This document shows positions 1 through 8,162 of a DNA stretch of 64,000 nt, piece by piece. Source of the DNA: Aquabacterium sp029268225 (GTDB taxonomy: Bacteria; Pseudomonadota; Gammaproteobacteria; Burkholderiales; Burkholderiaceae_C); contig NZ_JBBEYB010000003.1 of assembly GCF_037482285.1 (NCBI RefSeq), forward strand, positions 242,063 through 306,062, in the 5' to 3' direction. Both the position numbers and the translations under genes were made by a program. The notes below the pieces were generated by a model. The model was not told where the DNA came from and searched no databases. It was given only the letters and a program-made list of their open reading frames with translations. Within the stretch, counting starts at the first letter, position 1; every line of letters starts with the position of its first letter.

Positions 1-327
1 ATCATTGTTGGTGCTGTTGATGAAGAACTGGGCGCTGGCCGAGTGCGGTGCGCTGGTGCGGGCCATCGCAATCGTGTACTTGTCGTTCTTCAGGCCATTG
101 TTGGCCTCGTTTTGAATCTCGCCTTTGGTGGGCTTTTGTTTCATGCCGGGCTCGAAGCCGCCGCCCTGAACCATGAAGCCCTTGATAACGCGGTGAAAGA
201 TGGTGCCGTCATAGTGACCGGCCTTCACGTATTCAAGAAAATTGGCCACGGTGATGGGGGCCTTGGCGTCATCCAGTTCCAGGCGGATGGTGCCAGCGGT
301 CGTTTGCAGTTCAACGGTCTTGGTCAT
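1..327 (-). CDS. ppiB: Peptidyl-prolyl cis-trans isomerase B (cyclophilin type), C-terminus cut by window edge
   Basis: Cytoplasmic cyclophilin that catalyses cis-trans isomerisation of X-Pro bonds. The 109 visible residues start MTKTVELQTTAGTIRLELD and contain the core motifs FHRVIKGFMVQGG and IAMARTSAPHSASAQFFIN, which hold the catalytic Arg and the substrate-pocket residues. There is no signal peptide, unlike the paralogue just upstream. The start is the ATG at 327, with GAGAAG a few bases before it. The gene begins 3 bases after the stop of the paralogue at 330-884, so the two are probably one transcript. The C-terminal third lies outside the window. Confidence 0.93.
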   Translation of the reverse strand, partial: MTKTVELQTTAGTIRLELDDAKAPITVANFLEYVKAGHYDGTIFHRVIKGFMVQGGGFEPGMKQKPTKGEIQNEANNGLKNDKYTIAMARTSAPHSASAQFFINSTNND

Positions 328-329
328 GT

Positions 330-884
330 TCACTTCTCGATGGAAACTTGTTTGATGATGATGGGGGTGACAGGCACATCGCCGTGCGGACCCTTGCGCG
401 TTGTGTTGACGGTACGAATCTTGTCCACCACATCCATACCTTTGGTGACTTTGCCGAAAACGGCATAACCATCGCGCGAGCCAGGTCCTGTGGCGTTCAG
501 GAAGAGATTGTCCTTCACATTGATGAAGAACTGCGCGGTTGCAGAGTCAGGCACGCTTGTCCGTGCCATGGCAATGGTTCCACGCAGATTGCTCAAACCG
601 TTGTTGCTCTCAAGTGGGATAGGTGGATTCGTGGGCTTCTCTCGCAGGTCTTCTGTCATGCCCCCCCCCTGAATCATGAATCCATCAATGACGCGGTGAA
701 AGATGGTGCCGCTGTAGTGCCCCGACTTGACGTAGTTGAGAAAGTTCGCCACGGTTCTGGGCGCCTTGGCAGCATCCAGCTGGATGACGATGTCGCCCTG
801 TGTGGTGCTGAGTTTGACGGTCTGCGCCTGCGCGAGCAGGGCGCCAAGGCTCAGGGCGCTGGCCAGGATCACATTGCGAATCAT
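330..884 (-). CDS. ppiA: Periplasmic peptidyl-prolyl cis-trans isomerase (cyclophilin type)
   Basis: A 184-residue cyclophilin with an N-terminal signal peptide (MIRNVILASALSLGALLAQAQ), so it should act on prolyl bonds of exported proteins. The motifs FHRVIDGFMIQGGG and IAMARTSVPDSATAQFFIN are present. The start at 884 was chosen because it opens the signal peptide and overlaps the upstream stop as ATGA (881-884); the longer open frame upstream lies inside the YkuD gene. It sits between that gene and cytoplasmic ppiB. The family call is firm, and the symbol follows from export. Confidence 0.92.
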   Translation of the reverse strand: MIRNVILASALSLGALLAQAQTVKLSTTQGDIVIQLDAAKAPRTVANFLNYVKSGHYSGTIFHRVIDGFMIQGGGMTEDLREKPTNPPIPLESNNGLSNLRGTIAMARTSVPDSATAQFFINVKDNLFLNATGPGSRDGYAVFGKVTKGMDVVDKIRTVNTTRKGPHGDVPVTPIIIKQVSIEK

Positions 885-2179
885 CCGATCACTCCTTCGT
901 AGAAGATTTTCCAGAGGCCACCCTCTTTGCCCCAGTATTGACGCTTGACGGAGCCGGTTCGTTGACCCTCCGCGACTTCGCCGAATGTCACGACCAGAAT
1001 GTCGCTTTTGTCGCGCCATCCGAGGATGGCCAAGTCTTTCAGTTCAATGGCTTTGCCTCTTGACTGACTGACATCACGCTCCACGGCTTGGCGCCAGCGT
1101 GTGAAATCCTTGTTGCCAGCTGAAAACTGAGGCGAATAGAAGGACATCACACGACCGATGTCGCCACTGGCCCGTGCGACTCGCCAGCCCTCGATCATGT
1201 TTTGCAGGCTGCGCCGTTGCGGTTCAACTTTGGTGGGAGGGACCCATTGCAGTGAGCGAGCGATCACCACAGGCGTGGTGCGAGGCTGAACCTGGTCAAG
1301 GATGCTCTGCAGTTCCGGGTTGGCCAGGGCCACGCAACCATCGGTGCTCTCAGGGCTGCGGGCATAGCTGTCGCTCGGGACGCCATGCAGCCAGATGCCG
1401 CTGCCGGTTCGGCCGAGCCGACGGTCGTACTCGTTCGGATAATTGAGCGGCAAGGCGCCAGCCCCGTAGAAATCTGTCAGCTGACTTGGATTGAGCCGAC
1501 TGGTGATGTAGTACACGCCCAGCGGCGTACGCTGGTCCCCTTCGAAACTCTTTTCCGGTCCCAGTTTGCCAATGGAGGCGTAGTGGTCTGCGACGAGCTT
1601 CAGGCCGTGGGGGCCATTTTCAAACAGGTAAAGCCTTGAGCGACTGGCATCGACGGCGATCGCATGACGGGTGGTCGGTGGCAGAGCGATGAACTGTGCG
1701 GGCAGCGCTCCTTCAGGGGGGCGCTCACGCAATGCCGTCAGGCGCCTATTGGCTTCCAGCCGCAATTGAGCGAGGCGCTCCTGTGCCCGTCCGGCAATCG
1801 AGGCTGGCGCATTGCCCATGGTAGGCAAGGCCTGTGTGCGAGCCATCAGCAGGTCACCATAGACCAGTTGAGCCAGCTGGAAGTTGGGCACGTCACGCAC
1901 AAGCGCCTCGGCCTTGACAAGGGCCATATCGGTTTGCGCGTGGCCTACCAGCCGGTAAATCTCGAGCAGACGGGCTTCTGCGCTGGCCGACTGGCGGGGC
2001 AGCGCACGCGGTGCGACCGCCGGCGGGGGCGCTGGCTTCTTGGGAGCGTTGGCAACAGCTGGTGTGGGCTTCTTGCCCTTCGCCGGCTCCTTGTCGCGAG
2101 CCATTGCGCCGCTGTTCAGCCCCCAGGCCAGTGTCAGCAGCACAGCCGAAACAAGTGTTCGGCGAAACTCATACTTCAT
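881..2179 (-). CDS. Exported YkuD-domain protein (L,D-transpeptidase or LD-carboxypeptidase) with C-terminal NTF2-like domain
   Basis: A 432-residue exported protein. It has a signal peptide (residues 1-27), a K/P/A-rich linker (30-65), a helical segment (65-150), a YkuD catalytic domain (about 170-310) with His265 (WLHGVPSD) and nucleophile Cys282 (STDGCVAL), then a C-terminal NTF2/SnoaL-like domain (about 335-432) starting near MIEGWRVARASGD. YkuD enzymes form 3-3 peptidoglycan crosslinks, attach proteins to peptidoglycan or, in Helicobacter Csd6 and Campylobacter Pgp2, trim tetrapeptides. The YkuD plus NTF2-like layout resembles Csd6. Which reaction this protein performs cannot be told from sequence. 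It is coupled by TGATG to the TPR gene upstream and by ATGA to ppiA downstream. Confidence 0.88.
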   Translation of the reverse strand: MKYEFRRTLVSAVLLTLAWGLNSGAMARDKEPAKGKKPTPAVANAPKKPAPPPAVAPRALPRQSASAEARLLEIYRLVGHAQTDMALVKAEALVRDVPNFQLAQLVYGDLLMARTQALPTMGNAPASIAGRAQERLAQLRLEANRRLTALRERPPEGALPAQFIALPPTTRHAIAVDASRSRLYLFENGPHGLKLVADHYASIGKLGPEKSFEGDQRTPLGVYYITSRLNPSQLTDFYGAGALPLNYPNEYDRRLGRTGSGIWLHGVPSDSYARSPESTDGCVALANPELQSILDQVQPRTTPVVIARSLQWVPPTKVEPQRRSLQNMIEGWRVARASGDIGRVMSFYSPQFSAGNKDFTRWRQAVERDVSQSRGKAIELKDLAILGWRDKSDILVVTFGEVAEGQRTGSVKRQYWGKEGGLWKIFYEGVIG

Positions 2180-3276
2180 CACGAACCGGCGCTTTCCTTC
2201 GCAATCAGCCACTTGCCACCAGAGCGAATGAGCTCAAGACGCTTGGTGCTGTTGATGTTCAGGTTGTCGGCACGATAAGCCTGGCGGTAACGGACAGAGG
2301 CCTTGTCCCCCTTGATGTCAACGTCAATGTTAGATACCTCGACGCTGATTTTGCGCTTGCTGACGATGCGGTCACGACGCTCAGTCTCCCAGGCTTTGCG
2401 CGAGCCCTTGCCGCCGTTGAAATCGCGCGTGTAGGCCGCATAGTAGGCGTTCATGTCTTTGCGGCTCCATGCGGACGCCCAGCGCTCGACAGCAGTTGCC
2501 ACGTCACGTTCGGCGGCGGTGTTGTCGGGTTTGGGTTCTGCTTTGGGCTCAGGCTTGGGCTCGACCTTGGCAACCACAGGTGCAGGGGCGGGCTTGACGG
2601 GGGTGACACTTGGCGTCGCTGGTGCGGGTGTCGGTGTCACTGCCGGCGCAGTGGGGGGGGCGACTGGGCGTGTCGTCGCTGGCGCAGCAGGGGGCACATT
2701 GCCCGCCGCAGCGGCCACGATGCTGTTGCGCTCCTTGGGGAACAGGTCCCGAACCATGGCCAGTTTGGGTGCAACGGCAGAACGTGTGTCGATTTGAAGT
2801 GCCTTCGAGTAGGCCTGGCTGGCCAGTTTGGCATACACATCCCCCAGGTTCTCATACGCGGTCGCGTAACTCGGGTTCGTGCGGATGGCCATTTCCAGGG
2901 CGTTGCGCGCCTTGTCGTACTGGCCTTGCTGCGCGTAAAGCACAGCGAGGTTGTTAAAGGGTTCAGGCAACTCGGGATAGTCTTCCGTCAGCTTCGTGAA
3001 CGCGGTCACGGCTTCGGCAGAGCGGCCCGCCTGCGACAAACTGATGCCTCGCAAAAAACGCATCATGGGGTCGCGAGGCTTGCCGTTGAGGTACTGGTCG
3101 GCCTTTTGCAGTGCCTCGGTATTCTTTCCGGCGGCCAACAGTTTCTGAACCTCGGCGATGTCGTCTGCACGGGCGCTGAACGTGGTCATCGACAGGGCCG
3201 CGACGGTCAGACATTGGGCGGCGAGGGACGTCAGACGCAATCCGAATCGGGACGCAGCAGCTTGCATGAGAGACAT
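2179..3276 (-). CDS. Exported TPR protein with C-terminal NTF2-like domain
   Basis: A 365-residue exported protein with a signal peptide ending about ALSMTTFSARA (residues 20-37). TPR units span about 38-170 (for example EPFNNLAVLYAQQGQYDKAR and ATAYENLGDVYAKLASQAY). A long Pro/Ala/Thr/Lys linker (about 185-245) precedes a C-terminal NTF2/SnoaL-like domain starting near AVERWASAWSRKDMNAYYAA. That last domain resembles the C-terminus of the YkuD protein it is coupled to, so the pair probably works together at the cell envelope. The start at 3276 was chosen for the signal peptide; the open frame upstream is low-complexity and overlaps the region before cysS. The function is not known. Confidence 0.85.
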   Translation of the reverse strand: MSLMQAAASRFGLRLTSLAAQCLTVAALSMTTFSARADDIAEVQKLLAAGKNTEALQKADQYLNGKPRDPMMRFLRGISLSQAGRSAEAVTAFTKLTEDYPELPEPFNNLAVLYAQQGQYDKARNALEMAIRTNPSYATAYENLGDVYAKLASQAYSKALQIDTRSAVAPKLAMVRDLFPKERNSIVAAAAGNVPPAAPATTRPVAPPTAPAVTPTPAPATPSVTPVKPAPAPVVAKVEPKPEPKAEPKPDNTAAERDVATAVERWASAWSRKDMNAYYAAYTRDFNGGKGSRKAWETERRDRIVSKRKISVEVSNIDVDIKGDKASVRYRQAYRADNLNINSTKRLELIRSGGKWLIAKESAGS

Positions 3277-3545
3277 GGGCAAATCAGTGTGTTGTCGTAG
3301 GGCGCACTGTGCGCGGGGGACCTGCGGCAAACCGGGCCTGAGTCGGCCTGGCCGAGCGCTCGCATCGGAAGCGCAAGAATAACAGCCCAACCGGACTGTC
3401 CCTGGAGGGTTCCCCCTGAACACAGGTCATCCCGCTATACTCGGGAGATTGTATCTGAGTGGTTCTGGCGCGAGATTCGACGTTTCTGATCGTCTCTTGC
3501 TCGCCCTTTGACGGGCCTGCCGCTGCCCCCGATTCCTTCTTTCTC

Positions 3546-4937
3546 ATGAGTTTGCGTCTTTTTAACAGCCTGTCGCGTCAGATCGAGTCTTTTGTGCCCC
3601 TGACGCCCGGGCAGGTCCGCATGTACGTCTGCGGCATGACCATTTACGACTTCTGCCATGTCGGTCATGCGCGCATGATGATGTCCTTCGATGTGGTCCA
3701 GCGTTGGTTGAAGGTGTCGGGCTATCGGGTGACTTACGTTCGGAACATCACCGACATCGACGACAAGATCATTCGTCGTGCGGTCGAGCGAGGCATCACC
3801 ATTCGGGAGTTGACCGACGAGATGACCCGCGCCATGCATGAAGACATCGCTGCGCTGGGTATCGAGCCTCCGACGCACGAGCCGCGTGCCACAGAGTACG
3901 TTGGGCAGATGCTCGACCTCATTGGCAAACTGGAGCACAAGGGTTTGGCCTATCGGGCACCCAACGGTGACGTGAACTACGCCGTGCGCAAGTTTGAAGG
4001 CTACGGAAAGCTCTCGGGTAAGTCGCTTGACCAGTTGCGCGCAGGTGAGCGTGTGGCGGTCGACGATGGCAAGTTGGATCCTCTGGATTTCGTCCTCTGG
4101 AAGGCGGCCAAGGCGGAAGAGCCTGCGGACGCCAAGTACGATTCGCCTTTCGGCGCAGGTCGTCCGGGCTGGCACATTGAGTGCTCTGCCATGAGTTGCG
4201 CGCTGCTGGGCGAGCATTTCGACATCCACGGCGGCGGACTCGATCTGCAGTTCCCGCATCATGAAAACGAGATCGCGCAGAGCGAAGGGGCCTCCGGTCA
4301 ACCGTTTGTCAATTACTGGTTGCACAACGGCTTTCTCAACGTCGACAACGAGAAGATGTCCAAGTCTTTGGGCAATTTCTTCACCATTCGCGACGTGCTG
4401 AAGGACTACGACGGTGAAACCATCCGTTTCTTCATGTTGCGGGTGCATTATCGGAGCCCATTCAACTTCAGCGATGCGGGTCTGGACGATGCGCGGATCG
4501 GTTTGCGGCGCCTTTACACGGCACTGGACGCCGCAAGCTTGAGTGATGGGGCTGCGATCGATGTGAATTGGTCGCACCCGATGGCCGCACGTTTCAAGGC
4601 CGCCATGGACGAGGACTTCAATACGCCGATCGCGGTGTCCGTCTTGTTCGATCTGGCTGCAGAGGTGAACCGTTCCGGTTCTGCGGAGGCCGCGCATTTG
4701 TTGAAGGGCTTGGCTGGTTGCTTGGGCCTGCTTCAACAGGCGCCCAAGGCCTACCTGCAGGGCGGTGTATCGGGTGATGGCCTCGACGCTGCGGCAATTG
4801 AAGCCCTGATCGTGGCGCGAGCCGATGCCAAGAAGGCGCGTGATTTCGCGCTGGCTGACCGCATTCGTGCGGACCTGGCAGCGCAAGGCATCGAGTTGAA
4901 AGACGGCCCGCAGGGCACGACCTGGGTGAAGGCCTGA
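3546..4937 (+). CDS. cysS: Cysteinyl-tRNA synthetase
   Basis: Class I aminoacyl-tRNA synthetase of 463 residues, the usual family length, that charges tRNA-Cys. It shows Zn ligand Cys29 (MYVCGMT), the HIGH-type motif HVGH (38-41), the second Zn cluster (WHIECSAMS and HHENEIAQSE) and KMSKS (EKMSKSLGN). A DALR anticodon-binding region forms the C-terminus. The ATG at 3546 gives the standard MSLRLFNSLSRQ start. It is divergent from the TPR gene, and its stop overlaps the next start as TGATG at 4935-4939. Confidence 0.97.
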   Translation: MSLRLFNSLSRQIESFVPLTPGQVRMYVCGMTIYDFCHVGHARMMMSFDVVQRWLKVSGYRVTYVRNITDIDDKIIRRAVERGITIRELTDEMTRAMHEDIAALGIEPPTHEPRATEYVGQMLDLIGKLEHKGLAYRAPNGDVNYAVRKFEGYGKLSGKSLDQLRAGERVAVDDGKLDPLDFVLWKAAKAEEPADAKYDSPFGAGRPGWHIECSAMSCALLGEHFDIHGGGLDLQFPHHENEIAQSEGASGQPFVNYWLHNGFLNVDNEKMSKSLGNFFTIRDVLKDYDGETIRFFMLRVHYRSPFNFSDAGLDDARIGLRRLYTALDAASLSDGAAIDVNWSHPMAARFKAAMDEDFNTPIAVSVLFDLAAEVNRSGSAEAAHLLKGLAGCLGLLQQAPKAYLQGGVSGDGLDAAAIEALIVARADAKKARDFALADRIRADLAAQGIELKDGPQGTTWVKA

Positions 4938-5638
4938 TGGGTAGCCCTGCTCCGAAAGTGACCGATGTCGCGGCCGAGTCTGGCTCCGACGCGCTTGTCA
5001 CGCCACCGTACTGGGACGATGCGTGCAAGCATCTGGCCAAGCGCGACCGCGTCATGCGCAAGCTGATTGCGGATCATGGTCATGCTCGCTTGTACAGCCG
5101 TGGTGACGCATTCACGACCCTGGCACGCTCGATCGTTGGCCAGCAGATCTCAGTGAAGGCAGCCCAGTCAGTCTGGAACCGTCTTTTGAGCCTGCTGGGG
5201 CAAGACGCCGAGGGTTTCCGCGGTCCGATTCCGGTGGCCGATGTCCTGCGTCAGGAGTCTGATCAGTTGCGTCAGGTTGGTTTGTCTGCCCGCAAGGTGG
5301 ACTACTTGCGTGACCTTGCGCGCCACTTTGACGAGAATCGACTCCATGTGGCCGACTGGCACGGCATGGGCGATGAAGCCATCATTGATGAGTTGGTGGC
5401 CATCCGTGGGATCGGCCGCTGGACGGCCGAGATGTTTTTGATTTTCCATCTCATGCGGCCCAATGTGCTGCCCCTCGACGACGTGGGGCTGATCAAAGGG
5501 ATCAGCATGAGCTATTTCAGTGGTGAGCCGGTGTCGCGCGCAGAAGCGCGCGACGTGGCCGAAGCCTGGGCCCCTTACCGTACCGTGGGGACCTGGTATC
5601 TGTGGCGCAGTCTTGACCCACTGCCCGTAGAGTATTGA
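4937..5638 (+). CDS. DNA-3-methyladenine glycosylase II family (HhH-GPD, AlkA-like)
   Basis: A 233-residue base-excision repair glycosylase that removes alkylated purines. The helix-hairpin-helix (LVAIRGIGRWTAEMFLIF, about 153-170) is followed by the catalytic-Asp segment LPLDDVGL, which defines the HhH-GPD superfamily. It is shorter than E. coli AlkA (282 residues) because the N-terminal beta domain is absent, as in many environmental AlkA2-type enzymes. It is translationally coupled to cysS by a one-base overlap and is followed 30 bases later by accA. Confidence 0.88.
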   Translation: MGSPAPKVTDVAAESGSDALVTPPYWDDACKHLAKRDRVMRKLIADHGHARLYSRGDAFTTLARSIVGQQISVKAAQSVWNRLLSLLGQDAEGFRGPIPVADVLRQESDQLRQVGLSARKVDYLRDLARHFDENRLHVADWHGMGDEAIIDELVAIRGIGRWTAEMFLIFHLMRPNVLPLDDVGLIKGISMSYFSGEPVSRAEARDVAEAWAPYRTVGTWYLWRSLDPLPVEY

Positions 5639-5668
5639 CGCCAACCGGCGTGAAGAAGGAAATTTGCC

Positions 5669-6640
5669 ATGAGCAAACGACACTTTCTGGAGTTCGAGCA
5701 ACCCATCGCCGAACTGGAATCCAAGATCGAAGAACTGCGCTATGTGCAGAGTGAATCGGCCGTGGACATCTCGGAAGAGATTGACCGACTGAGCAAGAAG
5801 AGTTTGCAGCTGACCAAGGACATCTACTCGACCTTGTCACCCTGGCAGGTCACGCAGATTTCTCGTCACCCTCAGCGTCCTTACACCATGGATTACGTGA
5901 ACGAGTTGTTCACCGACTTCCAGGAGATGCATGGTGACCGCCATTTTGCAGATGACCTTTCCATCGTGGGCGGCTTGGCACGCTTCAATGGTCAGCCCTG
6001 CATGGTGCTGGGTCATCAGAAGGGCCGAGACACGAAGGAGCGCACTGCGCGGAACTTCGGTATGTCGCGTCCTGAGGGTTATCGCAAGGCGCTGCGTCTC
6101 ATGCAGACTGCCGAGAAGTTTGGCTTGCCGGTGTTCACCTTTGTGGACACGCCCGGCGCCTATCCCGGCATCGGTGCAGAGGAGCGCAATCAGTCTGAAG
6201 CCATCGGACGCAACATCTTCGAGATGGCGCGCTTGGAGGTGCCCATCATCACGACCATCATCGGTGAAGGTGGCTCTGGGGGGGCGCTGGCCATCAGCGT
6301 GGCCGACCAGGTGCTCATGATGCAGTATTCGGTGTACTCGGTGATTTCGCCGGAAGGCTGTGCTTCCATCTTGTGGAAGACTTCGGACAAAGCCTCTGAC
6401 GCTGCCGAAGCCTTGGGTATCACAGCCCATCGCCTGAAGGCGCTGGGCCTGATCGACAAGATCGTCAGCGAACCCGTGGGCGGAGCGCACCGTGACTACA
6501 AGCAGGCCTGCGCCAACCTCAAGCGAGCCCTGAATGACGCGATGCGCCATGTGGGTGACATGAAGGTCAAGGACTTGCTGCAGACGCGTTACGACCGCCT
6601 GCAAAGCTATGGCCGTTTCAACGACACCAAGGAATCCTGA
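5669..6640 (+). CDS. accA: Acetyl-CoA carboxylase carboxyltransferase subunit alpha
   Basis: Forms the carboxyltransferase with AccD and makes malonyl-CoA for fatty acid synthesis in the cytoplasm. At 323 residues it has the normal length. It carries the N-terminal helical segment (FLEFEQPIAELESKIEELR) and the crotonase-fold core motifs GHQKGRDTKERTARNFGM, FVDTPGAYPGIGAEERNQ and GEGGSGGALAI. AAGGAAA lies before the ATG at 5669. fabI, which acts later in the same pathway, is elsewhere in the window. Confidence 0.97.
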   Translation: MSKRHFLEFEQPIAELESKIEELRYVQSESAVDISEEIDRLSKKSLQLTKDIYSTLSPWQVTQISRHPQRPYTMDYVNELFTDFQEMHGDRHFADDLSIVGGLARFNGQPCMVLGHQKGRDTKERTARNFGMSRPEGYRKALRLMQTAEKFGLPVFTFVDTPGAYPGIGAEERNQSEAIGRNIFEMARLEVPIITTIIGEGGSGGALAISVADQVLMMQYSVYSVISPEGCASILWKTSDKASDAAEALGITAHRLKALGLIDKIVSEPVGGAHRDYKQACANLKRALNDAMRHVGDMKVKDLLQTRYDRLQSYGRFNDTKES

Positions 6641-6658
6641 TCCTCGGGAGAGGCTGCC

Positions 6659-8035
6659 ATGATTGCAGGCGGAGATTCCGCCTGTGTGGCGGTTGCGTTC
6701 AGTGGTGGGCGTGATTCCACTGCGTTGCTGCATGCGACTGCGATGGCTGCTCGGGAGTGGCCGGGTGTGCAGGTGGTTGCGCTGCATGTCCATCACGGCT
6801 TGAGTGTCCATGCGGACGACTGGTTGCGACACGCCCAGAGCATGTGCGAGGCATGGGCAAGGCAGGGGTTGCCGGTTCGGTTGTGTTGGCGGCGGGTCCT
6901 TTTGACGGTGAAGACGGGCGACAGTGTGGAGGCCGTCGCACGCTCGGCCCGATATCTCGCATTGCAGGAGATGGCCCAAGAAGTCTCTGCAGACATGCTG
7001 CTCTTGGCGCACCATAGGCAAGACCAGGCTGAGACTTTGTTGCTGCAGGCCTTGCGGGGTGGTGGCGTGGGGGGATTGGCGGGCATGCCGCGTGACACCT
7101 TGCGCGATGGTGTGCGCTGGGCGCGGCCTTGGCTTGACCATCCGCGTTCGGCGATCGAGGCTTATGTGACTGCGCATGGTCTGCCTTTCATAGAGGACGA
7201 CAGCAACACCGATCCTCGGTATGCGCGCAATCGCCTGAGGTTGTCGGTGTGGCCAGCGCTGCTCTCCGCGTTTCCCGAGGCCGAGGCTTGCTTGGCGTCA
7301 TCTGCGCGCCGTCTGTCAGACAGTTTGGCTGTGGCTGAGGCTTGGTGTGATCAGGTTCTGCCAGTCTTGTGTCCGCACGGCGTCCCTGCGCTCCGGTCAG
7401 GCTCTGATCACCAAGGCGAGGCCTCGCTGGATGCGCGTGCCTGGGCCTTGCAAGCGGCGCCTTTGCGGCGAGAAAGCTTGCGTCATTGGTATCGCTTGGT
7501 CACGGGGCAGATCATGTCCGCCAGCTGGGTGGAGCGTCTATCAGACGAGATTCCCGAACTGCTGCTGAAGGGGCGCGCCACCAGGTGGCCCGACATGGGA
7601 CTCTCGCTTTACCGTGGTGAGCTGCGGTGGCGAAATGTGCCGCAGGTCGCCGGGGAAGGGGCGTCCGCCCAAGCGCCCGAGACGAGCCTGGCCATTGAGG
7701 GGCCTGGGAGCTGGCATGTCCCTGCTTGGCATGGCACGTTGCGGGTTCGTGAAGTCACGTCTGGTGGGATGCCGGTTTGGATGTTGCAGTCGCTGACCTT
7801 GCGTGCGCGGCAGGGGGGGGAGCAATTCCAGATGGGGCCGGGCCGACCTCCGCGCTCGTTGAAGAAGCAGTTCCAGGCCTTGGGCGTTTCATCTTGGTCT
7901 CGTGGCGGCCCCTTGGTGTGGGTGGTCAACCAATTGGCCTATGTGCCCGGACTGGGGATGGATGCGCGCGTTCAGGCGGCAACCGGGGTGGCTCAGTGTG
8001 CGCTGGAATGGTGTCCTGACGAGGGGCTGGGCTGA
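6659..8035 (+). CDS. tilS: tRNA(Ile)-lysidine synthetase
   Basis: N-type PP-loop ATPase of 458 residues that converts C34 of the CAU-anticodon tRNA-Ile to lysidine, so that it reads AUA and is charged with Ile. The PP-loop is SGGRDS (residues 15-20). LLAHHRQDQAETLLLQALRGGG and EDDSNTDPRYARNRLR are hallmark TilS segments, and a TilS C-terminal domain ends the protein (RPPRSLKKQFQALGV). GGGAGAGG precedes the ATG, which lies 18 bases after accA. Confidence 0.95.
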   Translation: MIAGGDSACVAVAFSGGRDSTALLHATAMAAREWPGVQVVALHVHHGLSVHADDWLRHAQSMCEAWARQGLPVRLCWRRVLLTVKTGDSVEAVARSARYLALQEMAQEVSADMLLLAHHRQDQAETLLLQALRGGGVGGLAGMPRDTLRDGVRWARPWLDHPRSAIEAYVTAHGLPFIEDDSNTDPRYARNRLRLSVWPALLSAFPEAEACLASSARRLSDSLAVAEAWCDQVLPVLCPHGVPALRSGSDHQGEASLDARAWALQAAPLRRESLRHWYRLVTGQIMSASWVERLSDEIPELLLKGRATRWPDMGLSLYRGELRWRNVPQVAGEGASAQAPETSLAIEGPGSWHVPAWHGTLRVREVTSGGMPVWMLQSLTLRARQGGEQFQMGPGRPPRSLKKQFQALGVSSWSRGGPLVWVVNQLAYVPGLGMDARVQAATGVAQCALEWCPDEGLG

Positions 8036-8098
8036 AACTGGCCACTTTATGAAGGCGATTCACCCATGACCGCGGGGTGCGGGTAAAATCGAGAGTTT

Positions 8099-8158
8099 GA
8101 TCGCGTGTGCTGGGTGATATGCATGTGTGTTTGACACGCGATCTTTTCCAACAAGATC
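8099..8158 (+). promoter_or_regulatory. lysC leader with two mutually exclusive hairpins
   Basis: GATCGCGTGT (8099-8108) pairs perfectly with ACACGCGATC (8134-8143), and TTTT follows, which has the form of an attenuator. The end of that 3' arm can instead form GATCTT (8140-8145) with AAGATC (8153-8158), placing paired bases just before the lysC ATG at 8163. The two structures share bases, so only one can form at a time. A TAAAAT box lies upstream at 8084-8089. The regulatory role is inferred. Confidence 0.45.
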
Positions 8159-8162
8159 TGAC

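Noticed and set aside
3435..4886. 483-residue open frame antisense to cysS
   Set aside because: It mirrors cysS codon structure at high GC; cysS has all family motifs.
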